NCBI RefSeq assembly: GCF_035917235.1
Contig: NZ_CP108423.1
Coordinates: 3,351,001-3,415,000, forward strand
Origin: Streptomyces sp. NBC_01294
GTDB taxonomy: Bacteria; Actinomycetota; Actinomycetes; Streptomycetales; Streptomycetaceae
Length of the DNA stretch: 64,000 bases
Direction: 5' to 3'
Each line of letters starts with the position of its first letter. Position 1 is the first letter of the stretch. The notes beneath the pieces were generated by a model. It had not been told where the DNA came from. It did not search any database and worked only from the letters and a program-made list of their open reading frames with translations. Shown here in pieces: positions 39,238-47,144 of the stretch. Position numbers and translations under genes: made by a program.

Positions 39238-40080
39238 ATGTCCCACACCGCTCACATACCCAGCCACCGGAAGCCCCGCCGCAGCGCCTCGAAGCTCGCG
39301 GTCCGCGCCGGAGTTGCCGGTGGCGTCCTCAGCACCCTGGCCATGGCCGGCACCGCGAGCGCGTCCCCAGCCGAGCCTGTGGCCGAGACGACGCTCGAAA
39401 TGCCGGTCCTCAACCTGGATCTGGCCTCCGAGGTCTCCTCCGCCGTCACCACGGCCGCCGAGAACACCCGTCTGGCCGCCGTCGAAGGCGAACTGACCGC
39501 CCAGGAGGAGAGCGCCCGCACCGGCGCCGCCGCCGAGGCGAAGCAGGCCAAGGACGAGGCCCAGAAGAAGGCCGACGCCGAGAAGAAGGCGAAGGCCGAG
39601 GCGGACCGCAAGGCCGAGGCCGAGCGCGCCAACCGCACTTCCGAGCGCACCACCCTGGCCACCAAGTCCTCCGGCGAGGGCTCCGGCAGCAGCCAGGGCT
39701 CCGGCACCGTGACCGCCCCGGCCACCGGTTCCGCCGCCGCCATCGTCAACTTCGCCCGCGCGCAGGTCGGCAAGGCGTACGTCATGGGCGGCACCGGCCC
39801 GTCCTCCTTCGACTGCTCCGGCCTCGTCCAGGCCGCCTACCGCCAGGCCGGCATCTCGCTGCCGCGCATGTCCCAGGCGCAGTCCTCGGCCGGGAAGTCG
39901 GTGTCCCTGAGCGCCCTGCAGCCCGGCGACATCCTGTACTGGGGCTCCAAGGGCAGCGCGTACCACGTCGCCATCTACGTCGGCGGCGGCAAGTTCGTCG
40001 GCGCGCAGAACCCCAGCACGGGCATCGTCGAGCGCAGCCTGAGCTACGACAAGCCGACGGGCGCCGTCCGCGTCCTCTGA
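39238..40080 (+). CDS. Secreted NlpC/P60 peptidoglycan endopeptidase (C40)
   Basis: 280 residues. A signal peptide (to about residue 42, GTASASPA) leads into an Ala/Lys/Glu coiled-coil (about 70-125) and a Ser/Gly linker. The C-terminal NlpC/P60 domain (about 160-280) has the catalytic Cys in SSFDCSGLVQAAYRQAG and His in GSAYHVAIYVGGG. It cleaves stem peptides in the cell wall. The ATG at 39238 is chosen because the signal peptide begins there; a GTG at 39181 would add 19 atypical residues. The last codons and stop are repeated in tandem downstream. Confidence 0.92.
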   Translation: MSHTAHIPSHRKPRRSASKLAVRAGVAGGVLSTLAMAGTASASPAEPVAETTLEMPVLNLDLASEVSSAVTTAAENTRLAAVEGELTAQEESARTGAAAEAKQAKDEAQKKADAEKKAKAEADRKAEAERANRTSERTTLATKSSGEGSGSSQGSGTVTAPATGSAAAIVNFARAQVGKAYVMGGTGPSSFDCSGLVQAAYRQAGISLPRMSQAQSSAGKSVSLSALQPGDILYWGSKGSAYHVAIYVGGGKFVGAQNPSTGIVERSLSYDKPTGAVRVL

Positions 40081-40116
40081 GGCGTCCGCGTTCTCTGAGG
40101 CGTCCGCGTTCTCTGA
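40063..40116. repeat. Three 18-bp tandem copies spanning a stop codon
   Basis: GSCGTCCGCGTYCTCTGA occurs at 40063-40080 (containing the real stop), 40081-40098 and 40099-40116, then a partial copy. Because the unit is 18 bp, each copy places a TGA in the same frame. Confidence 0.85.
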
Positions 40117-40132
40117 GGCGTCTGAGCGTCAT

Positions 40133-40177
40133 GAAGGGCCGGTACTCCCCCGCTCGGGGGAGGAGTACCGGCCCTTC
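40133..40177. terminator. Bidirectional terminator
   Basis: A perfect 16-bp stem (GAAGGGCCGGTACTCC and its complement) with a CCCGCTCGGGGGA loop between the convergent NlpC gene and the lipoprotein gene. Confidence 0.88.
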
Positions 40178-40185
40178 GGCCCGTC

Positions 40186-41160
40186 TCAGGCGAGGCTCGC
40201 CGCCAGCTTGAAGCGGGCCTCGCGCTGCTTCTTGTAGAGCGCGAGGGTCTCGGCGTGCTCGTCGACGAGCCGCTCCTGGTAGGCCTTCTCCACCGCGGCC
40301 CAGATGCCGACCAGGTTCACCTGTCGCTTGCACGCGACATCGGCCTTGGCCGCCGTGACGGCTTTCGGGCCCGCCTTGTCCTCGTCCAGGCCCAGCTTGT
40401 CGACGACGTCGTACGGCGTTCGGATCCCGCCGTATCCCGACTTGTCCATGCATGCCGACCACTTCTTCAGCACGTCGACGACCCGGGAGTCCTGCTTCGA
40501 GCGGTCGTGCGCCTCCGAGGCCAGGCCGAACACGAAGAGCAGGTCCACGCTGTCCCGGGTCGGGGCGTACAGCTTGCGGTACCCCTCCCGCGCGCACCCG
40601 CCGGCCGGCACCTTCTGGCCGGCCGCCGTCAGCCCGCTGTCCAGCTGCGCGGCCTCCTCCTCGGTGGCCGCGTCGGGCGCCGTGCCGCCCCGGGCGCCCG
40701 GCTGCTCGCCGTTCATCACGACGTACGCGCTGTCGCTCAGCTGCGGGGCCGCGGGCTTGGCCGACGTGCCCGAGCCGGCCGACTTGTCGTACCCGTGGGC
40801 CGCCGCCCGCACGGGATCGGCCAGACCGAAGAGGTACCGGTGCCGGTCCCCCGCCCCCTCGCCACCGGTGGGCTCGGCAGGCTCGGCGGGCCGCACGGGC
40901 TCGTAGGTGAACCCGTACCGGGCCATGCAGCGGGAGACCAGGGTCTGCTGGACCTGCCCCATCCGGATCCGCTCCGCCTCGGTGTCCGTGTACGCGTCCA
41001 TGGGAAAGGACAGCCCTGCCGTCGCCGGATCGGCCTCGACGGGACCGAGCTCCGGTTCACCGCCACCGGAGCCGCCGGCCCCGGCGCAGCCGGCCAGGAA
41101 CACGGCCGCCAGCAGAACGGCGGCCGGAGCGGAGGACCGGCGGCGCCGGACGATGTGCAT
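40186..41160 (-). CDS. Large lipoprotein, copy 1 of a duplicated module
   Basis: 324 residues. The lipoprotein signal is MHIVRRRRSSAPAAVLLAAV with lipobox FLAGC. The mature protein has conserved Cys in SRCMARYGFTYEP, GGCAREGYRKLYAP, SACMDKSGYGG and ADVACKRQ, and a helical C-terminus. It matches the protein at 42613-43581 over its whole length, including DSVDLLFVFGLASEAH and HAETLALYKKQREARFKLAA. No known domain is recognised; it is an extracytoplasmic lipid-anchored protein, perhaps with disulfides. The gene is 23 bp downstream of the I36-like gene and likely co-transcribed with it. Confidence 0.85.
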   Translation of the reverse strand: MHIVRRRRSSAPAAVLLAAVFLAGCAGAGGSGGGEPELGPVEADPATAGLSFPMDAYTDTEAERIRMGQVQQTLVSRCMARYGFTYEPVRPAEPAEPTGGEGAGDRHRYLFGLADPVRAAAHGYDKSAGSGTSAKPAAPQLSDSAYVVMNGEQPGARGGTAPDAATEEEAAQLDSGLTAAGQKVPAGGCAREGYRKLYAPTRDSVDLLFVFGLASEAHDRSKQDSRVVDVLKKWSACMDKSGYGGIRTPYDVVDKLGLDEDKAGPKAVTAAKADVACKRQVNLVGIWAAVEKAYQERLVDEHAETLALYKKQREARFKLAASLA

Positions 41161-41183
41161 CGCGTGGGAATCCTTCCGCCGAA

Positions 41184-41594
41184 TTACGGGTGGAGGGTGT
41201 ACTTGGCCGAACTGATCTTGTTCTTGAAGTTGGCCGAGGCATTGCCCCGGTAGCTCGACGGGATCTCTCCGACGTTTCCGCCCAGGTCCTTGTCGGTGCC
41301 GACCTTCCAGGCGTAGATGTCCCGGTTCCAGTAGGACTCGGTGGTGTCGTTGATCCATTGCCCGCCGGCGGAGCAGGATCCCTGGTACTTGTCGTCGTTG
41401 AAGTTCACGTCGTTGGTGACAAGATCGAAGACGCAACCGGACTGGTTCTGCCAGTAGAAGAGACCGAACTCTTGGTTCTCCAGCGATCCGTCCCTCCCCC
41501 AGGCGGCCGCCGGAGCGGCGGTCCCCAGCAGAACGGCCCCCACCGAGACCGCGGCGACACAGCCCGACGCCAGCTTGCGCATTGCGTTGTCCAT
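41184..41594 (-). CDS. Secreted I36-like (peptidase inhibitor/crystallin-fold) protein, copy 1
   Basis: 136 residues with a signal peptide (ending APAAAWG). The mature part shows the pattern of Streptomyces peptidase-inhibitor family I36 proteins: FGLFYWQNQSGCVFDL, DKYQGSCSAGGQ, and TTESYWNRDIYAW leading to FKNKISSAKY. Two Cys may pair. The paralogue at 43630-44043 shares the same segments. Family I36 includes metalloproteinase inhibitors; inhibition is inferred, not shown. An alternative ATG at 41582 is possible. Confidence 0.78.
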   Translation of the reverse strand: MDNAMRKLASGCVAAVSVGAVLLGTAAPAAAWGRDGSLENQEFGLFYWQNQSGCVFDLVTNDVNFNDDKYQGSCSAGGQWINDTTESYWNRDIYAWKVGTDKDLGGNVGEIPSSYRGNASANFKNKISSAKYTLHP

Positions 41595-41746
41595 CACGCG
41601 TACCTCACTCTTCTGGTGAAATCGGAGTGTTGGAGCGAATCGGGACGGCGCGTTTCCGCCCGGCGGGGATTCAACAGGGCGCCCACAACCGGGTACAAGA
41701 CCATTCTCAGCTGACGGACAGTCACTTCTATTGCCTGAAAGGTGAC

Positions 41747-41776
41747 TTGTCCCGGCCGAGTTCGGATACCTACCAT
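41747..41776 (+). promoter_or_regulatory. Promoter of the small lipoprotein gene, copy 1
   Basis: TTGTCC (41747-41752), an 18-base spacer and TACCAT (41771-41776). It aligns with the better promoter of copy 2 at 44180-44208. Upstream, AGTCACTTCT (41720-41729) is also shared between copies. Confidence 0.5.
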
Positions 41777-41848
41777 CTGGCGGCACGTCTTCCGCGCCTT
41801 CACACGGATGCGGGAATTCCACTTCTATGCCGCAAGGGAACCCCCGTC

Positions 41849-42301
41849 GTGCACGTTCGGCATTTGGCCCCCATGCTCCTCCTGTGCCTTTCCCTGACGG
41901 GGTGCGGCGGCGGTGACGGCGAACCCGAGTCGAGTGACAGCCCGCCGCCCACCGCCGAGGAAATCGCGTACCACGACTGCCTGAAGCGGCGGGGCGTCGC
42001 GATCGTGCACACGGATTACGGGGCGCCGCGCGTGGACAAGTCGAAGCCCTGGAACGAAGAGGCGCACGCGGCCTGCCGACCGCTGCTGCCGCCGCCCCCG
42101 AAGGCCCGGCCGGCCGGTCCCGCGCGGCTCGCCGCCGCGCGGGAGGAGTCCGCGTGCCTGCGGGCCGAGGGCGTCGCCTGGTACCCGGACCCGGACCCGG
42201 TCACCGCCGAGGTCGACGGGACCGAGGGCACTCCCGAGCAGTGGTCCGCGCTCAAGCGCGATCACGTCGAGGCGTTGAAGAAGTGCCGGAAGGAGAGATG
42301 A
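41849..42301 (+). CDS. Small lipoprotein, copy 1
   Basis: 150 residues from a GTG start. The signal VRHLAPMLLLCLSLTGC ends in a lipobox. The mature part has SPPPTAEEIAYHDCLKRRGV, TDYGAPRVDK, HAACRPLLPP, ESACLRAEGVAWYPDPDPVT and a terminal CRKER, with Cys at regular places. It is paralogous to the gene at 44285. In both copies it precedes an HlyD-like adaptor by ATGA overlap, so it probably serves the exporter. Function unknown. Confidence 0.8.
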   Translation: MHVRHLAPMLLLCLSLTGCGGGDGEPESSDSPPPTAEEIAYHDCLKRRGVAIVHTDYGAPRVDKSKPWNEEAHAACRPLLPPPPKARPAGPARLAAAREESACLRAEGVAWYPDPDPVTAEVDGTEGTPEQWSALKRDHVEALKKCRKER

Positions 42302-42594
42302 GCGGCGAGCCGGAGCACGTCGTGGATCACACCGGGACGGCGCGGGTGGCCGCGGAGACCGGGCCGCCGGCGCAGCGGGCGCCGGCGCAGCGGGCGCTGA
42401 CCGCGGAGGTCGAACGGCGGGGGCTCGCCCGGGAGGTGGTGATGCGCGGGACCGTCGTCGCCGGCCAGAGCGTCGGCGCCGGCGCCGACGCGAAGGGCGT
42501 CTTCGGCGTCGGCAGGAAGGCCGCGCTCGCCGGCACCGACGTCCGGGGCAAGGGGGCGCTGGTCGCCACCGAGCGGTCCACCGGAGCGGGCCGG
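42298..42594 (+). pseudogene. Collapsed remnant of the HlyD-like adaptor, copy 1
   Basis: It starts by ATGA overlap exactly as its intact paralogue at 44755 does, and carries three fragments of it in order: ETGPPAQ...ALTAEVERR...VVMRGTVVA, then KGVFGVGRKAALA, then AGTDVRGKGALVATERSTG. The membrane helix, most of the beta-barrel/peptidoglycan-binding region and the C-terminus are missing. Each deletion kept frame, but the frame then runs into the antisense of the next gene with no proper stop. About 85% or more identity by eye in the last fragment suggests a recent duplication followed by deletions. Confidence 0.8.
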
Positions 42595-42612
42595 GGTCAC
42601 TCGGTCACGCGG

Positions 42613-43581
42613 TCAGACGAGCGAAGCCGCCAGCTTGAGGCGTGCGTCGCGCTGCATCTTGTACAGGGCGAGGGTCTCGGCATGCTCCTCTGCGAGCACC
42701 TTCTGGTACGCCGCCTCGGCGGCCGCCCAGACCCCGACCAGATTGACCTCGCGCTTGCACGCCACGTCCTTGGTCGCGACCGCGACCGCCCTGGCCCCGC
42801 CCTGGTCGCTGCCGAGTCCCAGCTTCTCGACCACCTCGTACGGCGATGTGACGCCGCTGTAGCCGGCCTTGGCCATGCAGTCCGACCATTTCTTGAGCAC
42901 GGCCCCGACCCTGGAGTCCTCCTGGGCCCGGGTGTGCGCCTCCGACGCGAGGCCGAAGGTGAAGAGCAGGTCCACGCTGTCCTTCGAGGGAGCGTAGAGC
43001 TTGCGGTATCCCTCCCGCTGGCAGCCACCGGCCGGCACCTGCTGCCCGCCGACGGTGAGACCGCTGTCCGTCTTCTGGGCCTCCTCGTCGCTGGCCGGAC
43101 CCGGGTCGGCCTTCCCCTTGTCCCCGGGGCGCTGGCCGAACAGGACCGTGGACGCGCTGTCGCTCAGCTGCGGCACCGGCGGCCTGGGCGCACGCGGCCG
43201 CCCCGCGTCGGGGGCGTACCCGTACGCCGCCGCATACGCCGGATCGACGACGCCGTAGAGGTTCTGGTGCCGGTCCTCCTTCGAGGCGCCGCCTGTGGCG
43301 GGGCCCGCCGGCTGCTCGTACGAGAACCCGTAGCGGGACATGCACTGGGCGGTCAGCCGGCGCTGCGCGTCACCCATCCGCTCGCGCTCGGCGTCCGAGT
43401 CCGTGTAGGCGTCCATCGGAAGCGAGATCGAGGCCGTGGCGGGGTTCACGGCAACGGGGCCGAGGGCGGGTTCGCCGCCGCCCCCGCCCTTCGCGTCGCC
43501 GGATCCCCCGCACCCGGCCAGCAGGGCTGCTGCCAGCAGGGCGGCTGCCGCGGTGGGCCTGCGGCGGTGGGCGGGAAACAT
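42613..43581 (-). CDS. Large lipoprotein, copy 2
   Basis: 322 residues, paralogue of 40186-41160. Lipobox LLAGC follows MFPAHRRRPTAAAALLAAA. Shared blocks include FPMDAYTDTEAERIRMG-like SLPMDAYTDSDAERERMG, QCMSRYGFSYEQP, GGCQREGYRKLYAPSKDSVD, and a KMQRDARLKLAASLV end. All Cys positions are kept. Its 3' end abuts the adaptor remnant. Function unknown; anchored on the outer face of the membrane. Confidence 0.85.
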   Translation of the reverse strand: MFPAHRRRPTAAAALLAAALLAGCGGSGDAKGGGGGEPALGPVAVNPATASISLPMDAYTDSDAERERMGDAQRRLTAQCMSRYGFSYEQPAGPATGGASKEDRHQNLYGVVDPAYAAAYGYAPDAGRPRAPRPPVPQLSDSASTVLFGQRPGDKGKADPGPASDEEAQKTDSGLTVGGQQVPAGGCQREGYRKLYAPSKDSVDLLFTFGLASEAHTRAQEDSRVGAVLKKWSDCMAKAGYSGVTSPYEVVEKLGLGSDQGGARAVAVATKDVACKREVNLVGVWAAAEAAYQKVLAEEHAETLALYKMQRDARLKLAASLV

Positions 43582-43629
43582 CTGGAGGTTCCTCCGGTGC
43601 GGGGGTGGCGTTCCTACTGGCCTACGGAC

Positions 43630-44043
43630 CTACTGAACGTAGAAGTCCGAGGAGCTGATCTTGTTCCTGAAATTGGAGGACGCGTCACCGATGTGACCGA
43701 TCGGAATGGAACCCTTGATTCCCTTCCAGTTCACATCCGTGTAGACGTTCCACCCGAAGGCGTCACGGTTCCAATAGGACTCCGTGTTGTCGTTGGTGTT
43801 CTGACCCCGGCCACCGCAGCCGGCCGGGCCCGCGAAGTAGTTGTCGGTGAAATTGGGGTCGTCGTTGTTGATGTCGAAGACGCAGCCGCTGCGGCCGGCC
43901 TCCCAGTACATCCCGAACTCGAACTGTTCCAGGTAACCGTCACGCGGAGACGCCGAGGCCGGAGCGGCCATCGCCAGGATCACAGCGCCGGCGAGTGCGG
44001 CGGGCACGGCCGTGATGCCGAGCTTCCGGAGGCTCTTGTTCAT
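43630..44043 (-). CDS. Secreted I36-like protein, copy 2
   Basis: 137 residues; signal peptide MNKSLRKLGITAVPAALAGA to APASAS. The mature part has FEFGMYWEAGRSGCVFDINN, NTESYWNRDAFGWNV and a FRNKISSSDFYV end, matching copy 1 with moderate identity. Same Cys count. It is 48 bp upstream of the large lipoprotein gene and divergent from the small lipoprotein gene. Confidence 0.78.
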   Translation of the reverse strand: MNKSLRKLGITAVPAALAGAVILAMAAPASASPRDGYLEQFEFGMYWEAGRSGCVFDINNDDPNFTDNYFAGPAGCGGRGQNTNDNTESYWNRDAFGWNVYTDVNWKGIKGSIPIGHIGDASSNFRNKISSSDFYVQ

Positions 44044-44179
44044 GCCACATTCCTTACTGATGGGTAATCGCGATTCGCGCCAACCGCCTGATGCACACCG
44101 GGATTTAACGGCACGTCAGGACATCACACAAGTCACTTCTCACGATATGAACAGTCAAAACAGCTACAGGGGGCGGAAC

Positions 44180-44208
44180 TTGTCGAGCCGGGATTCTCTA
44201 CCTATGAT
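44180..44208 (+). promoter_or_regulatory. Promoter of the small lipoprotein/adaptor/ABC operon, copy 2
   Basis: TTGTCG (44180-44185), a 17-base spacer and TATGAT (44203-44208) is close to the housekeeping sigma-70 consensus, 77 bp before the ATG. Confidence 0.65.
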
Positions 44209-44284
44209 CACGAACCGCGTTCGCACCCATGCCCATCTCGCGGACGCCCTCATTCCAGATTCCCACCCTGAGGGAAGCCCCCAT

Positions 44285-44758
44285 ATGCGCAAGCACGCCA
44301 CCGCTCTTTTCCTCGCCGCGTCTCTCGCACTCACAGCCTGTTCGGGCGGCGGCGAGCCCTCGGCGAGCGACAGCCCCCCGCCCACCGCGCAGGAGATCGC
44401 CTACTACGACTGCCTCAAGGGGCAGGGGATCAAGATCGTCTACACGGACAGCGGGACGCCCCGCGTGGACAAGACCCAGGGCTTGGAGAAGATGCCCGAG
44501 GCCCAGAAGGCCTGCGAAGACAAGCTTCCGCCGGCGTCCAAGCCCGAGCCCGCCTCGCCGGAGGCGCTGGCCGCCGCACAGAAGGAGGCCGCCTGCCTGC
44601 GCGCCGCGGGCGTCACCTGGTACCCGGAGCCGGACCCGGTGACCGCCCAGGCCGGCGACCTCACTCCCCAGCAGCAGGACGACCTCAGGACGAGGCACAT
44701 CGACGCCGTGGCGAAGTGCAGGGGCAAGGGTGCGTCCGACGGCGTGCTCGGCGGATGA
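44285..44758 (+). CDS. Small lipoprotein, copy 2
   Basis: 157 residues; signal MRKHATALFLAASLALTAC with lipobox LTAC. Mature motifs SPPPTAQEIAYYDCLKGQG, TDSGTPRVDK and AACLRAAGVTWYPEPDPVTA repeat those of copy 1. The stop overlaps the adaptor ATG, making one operon with the adaptor and ABC genes. Likely an accessory surface component of the exporter; the role is inferred from context only. Confidence 0.82.
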   Translation: MRKHATALFLAASLALTACSGGGEPSASDSPPPTAQEIAYYDCLKGQGIKIVYTDSGTPRVDKTQGLEKMPEAQKACEDKLPPASKPEPASPEALAAAQKEAACLRAAGVTWYPEPDPVTAQAGDLTPQQQDDLRTRHIDAVAKCRGKGASDGVLGG

Positions 44759-46407
44759 GTGAGCTGAGCGACGTCGTGGAGGACGTGATCGAGGACGGGC
44801 GGGGCGGCACGGCTGCCGCAGGGAAGGACGCGCCGGACTCCGGCGCGCTCGCCCGGGGGCGGCGCGTGGTGCTGGGCATCGTCGCCGGGGCCGCGCTCAT
44901 GGCCGTCGGCGGGCTGCTGGCCACCACGCTGGTGAAATCCCCCGCGCAGGCCGCCGCCGAGACCGGGCCGCCCGCGCAGGGGGCGCTCACCGCCGAGGTC
45001 GAGCGGCGCGTACTGGCCGAGACGGTCGTCATGCGCGGGACCGTCGTCGCCGACCAGAGCGTCGAGGTGGCCCCGCAGCCCCGCTCCGTCGACGGCGCGG
45101 GCACGCCCGTCGTGACCAAGCTGCCGCTCAAGACCGGGGACACGGTCGCGGCCGGGCAGCTGCTGGCGGAGGTCTCCGGGCGGCCCGTGTTCACCCTCAA
45201 GGGGACCCTGCCCGTGTACCGCGACCTGAAGCCGGGCGCCACCGGCGACGACGTGGCGCAGCTCCAGCATGCGTTGCGCGAACTCGGACACGGCACCGGC
45301 AGCGACCGCAAGGGCTTCTTCGGCCCGGGCAGCAAGGCCGCCCTTGCCGCCCGCTACCGGGCCATCGGGTACGACCCGCTGCCCGCCGTGGCCGACGGCG
45401 GGGAAGGAATCAAGGCCGCACAGGAGGCCGTACGGTCGGCCGAGTGGGCCCTTGAGGATGCCGAGGGCTCCCGCGGAGGCAAGGCGACGACCTCCGGCGC
45501 CACCGCTCAGCCCGGTACCGCGACCGGGGGTACCGAGGGCAAGCCGGGCAGCGGCACGGCCGCCGGCGCCACGGGTACCGCGGGCACCACAGGCACCACA
45601 GGCACCACAGGCACCACGGGCACCGCGGACGGAGGGAAGACCTCCGGCACCGACGGAGGCTCCGGCCGGACCGTCTCGCGCGCCCGGCAGGCACTCACCG
45701 ACGCCCGGGCCAAGCTGGCCGCCGCAGAGGCCGCCGACGGGCCGATGCTCCCCGCCGCCGAGACCGTGTTCCTCGGCTCCTTCCCCGCCCGGGTCAGCAG
45801 CATCGGCGCCCGCATCGGCTCCGCCGCGTCCGGGCCGATCCTCACGCTGTCCGCCGGTGAACTCGTCGTCGAGGCCTACCTCAAGGACGACAAGAAGCAG
45901 CTGCTGCACGCCGGCATGCCGGTGGTGGTCTCCTCCGAGGTCGCCGGCACCGACGTCCGGGGCAAGGTGGCACTGGTCGCCACCGAGCGGTCCACCGGCC
46001 AGCCGACCGGGCAACAGCCCGACCAGAACGGCCAGGGCGGTTCCCAGGGGAGTTCCCAGGGCGGCTCCCAGGGCAAGAGCGCCGGCGCCGATCTCGGCTA
46101 CCGGATGGTGGTCCGCGCCGACCAGCCGCTGCCCGCCGGTTTCGCCGGCCAGGACGTCCGGCTGACCATCGAGTCCGCCGCCACCGACGGCGAGGCCCTC
46201 GTGGTTCCCGTCACCGCCGTCTCCGCGAGCGCGGAGGGCCGGACGGTCGTCACCGCCGTGGCCGCCGACGGCACCCAGCGGCGCATCGAGGTCCGGACCG
46301 GCACGAGCGGCGACGGCTACGTGGCCGTCGCCCCCGTCCAGGCCGACTCCCTCGCCGCCGGTACCAGGGTCGTCATCGGCGCCGCCCCGAAGGGGAACAC
46401 CAAGTGA
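44755..46407 (+). CDS. HlyD/MacA-like adaptor with peptidoglycan-binding domain
   Basis: 550 residues. A cytoplasmic N-terminus, one membrane helix (about 38-60), a lipoyl/barrel-sandwich half with a PG_binding_1 domain inserted (about 157-200, GDDVAQLQHALRELGHGTG, FGPGSKAAL) and a C-terminal barrel (from VVEAYLKDDKKQLL). Between them lie low-complexity GTTGTTGTTGT repeats (9-bp DNA repeat near 45585-45620) and a Gln/Gly/Ser run. Such adaptors link a MacB-like ABC transporter to the cell wall in actinobacteria. Coupled by GTGA to the ATPase gene. Confidence 0.85.
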   Translation: MSELSDVVEDVIEDGRGGTAAAGKDAPDSGALARGRRVVLGIVAGAALMAVGGLLATTLVKSPAQAAAETGPPAQGALTAEVERRVLAETVVMRGTVVADQSVEVAPQPRSVDGAGTPVVTKLPLKTGDTVAAGQLLAEVSGRPVFTLKGTLPVYRDLKPGATGDDVAQLQHALRELGHGTGSDRKGFFGPGSKAALAARYRAIGYDPLPAVADGGEGIKAAQEAVRSAEWALEDAEGSRGGKATTSGATAQPGTATGGTEGKPGSGTAAGATGTAGTTGTTGTTGTTGTADGGKTSGTDGGSGRTVSRARQALTDARAKLAAAEAADGPMLPAAETVFLGSFPARVSSIGARIGSAASGPILTLSAGELVVEAYLKDDKKQLLHAGMPVVVSSEVAGTDVRGKVALVATERSTGQPTGQQPDQNGQGGSQGSSQGGSQGKSAGADLGYRMVVRADQPLPAGFAGQDVRLTIESAATDGEALVVPVTAVSASAEGRTVVTAVAADGTQRRIEVRTGTSGDGYVAVAPVQADSLAAGTRVVIGAAPKGNTK

Positions 46408-47144
46408 GGTTCCCCCGCCCGCGCCGCCCCGTACCGGGCGGGACCCCGGAGCCCGCCGCTCCGGACACCCCCGTCATCGAGTTCCGCGAGGTCGCGCTCA
46501 CCTATCCCGGACCGCCGCCCGTCGAGGCACTCAAGCCCTGCGAACTGACCGTACGGCGCGGCGAGTTCGTCACCATCGTCGGCCCCTCCGGCTCGGGGAA
46601 GTCCACCTTCCTCAACGTCGCGGGGCTCCTCGACTCCCCCACCGGCGGCCGCTACCTCCTCGACGGAATCGACACCGGGCAGCTGCCCGACCACGCCCGC
46701 ACCGCCCTGCGCGGCCGCCGCATCGGGTTCGTGTTCCAGTCCTTCCACCTGCTGCCCCACCGCAGTGCCCTGGAGAACGTCGCCCTCGCCATGCTCTACA
46801 CCTCGGTCCCCCGCGCCGAGCGCCTCGCGCGGGCCCGCGAGGCCCTCGAACAGGTCCGCCTCGGCCACCGGGCGACGGCTGTGCCCGGCCGTCTCTCCGG
46901 CGGCGAGCGCCAGCGCGTGGCCATCGCCCGCGCTCTCGTCGGGCGGCCCTCGCTGCTGCTGTGCGACGAGCCGACCGGCAATCTGGACTCCGCCAACGCC
47001 GCCTCCGTACTGACTCTGCTGGACGAACTGCACGCGGCGGGGATGACCGTGATGGTGATCACTCACGACAGCGAGGTGGCCGCGCGCGGCCGCCGGACCG
47101 TCACCGTCCACGACGGACGGCTGCGCGAGCAGGTGACCGCGTGA
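46404..47144 (+). CDS. ABC transporter ATP-binding protein (MacB/LolD type)
   Basis: 246 residues. Walker A GPSGSGKST, Q-loop FVFQSFHLLPHRSALENV, signature LSGGERQRVAIARAL, Walker B LLLCDEPTGNLD and H-loop VMVITHDSEVA. The FQSFHLLP and EPTGNLD motifs place it in the MacB/FtsE/LolD export class. GTG start, coupled to both neighbours. Confidence 0.94.
   Translation: MRFPRPRRPVPGGTPEPAAPDTPVIEFREVALTYPGPPPVEALKPCELTVRRGEFVTIVGPSGSGKSTFLNVAGLLDSPTGGRYLLDGIDTGQLPDHARTALRGRRIGFVFQSFHLLPHRSALENVALAMLYTSVPRAERLARAREALEQVRLGHRATAVPGRLSGGERQRVAIARALVGRPSLLLCDEPTGNLDSANAASVLTLLDELHAAGMTVMVITHDSEVAARGRRTVTVHDGRLREQVTA

Noticed and set aside
42154-44067. Open frame continuing from the adaptor remnant through the large lipoprotein and I36-like genes
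   Set aside because: After about 42594 it is the antisense of real genes; similarity to the adaptor ends there.
45540-45640. CRISPR-like short repeats
   Set aside because: These are 9-bp in-frame codon repeats (Gly-Thr-Thr) in the adaptor gene, without spacers.
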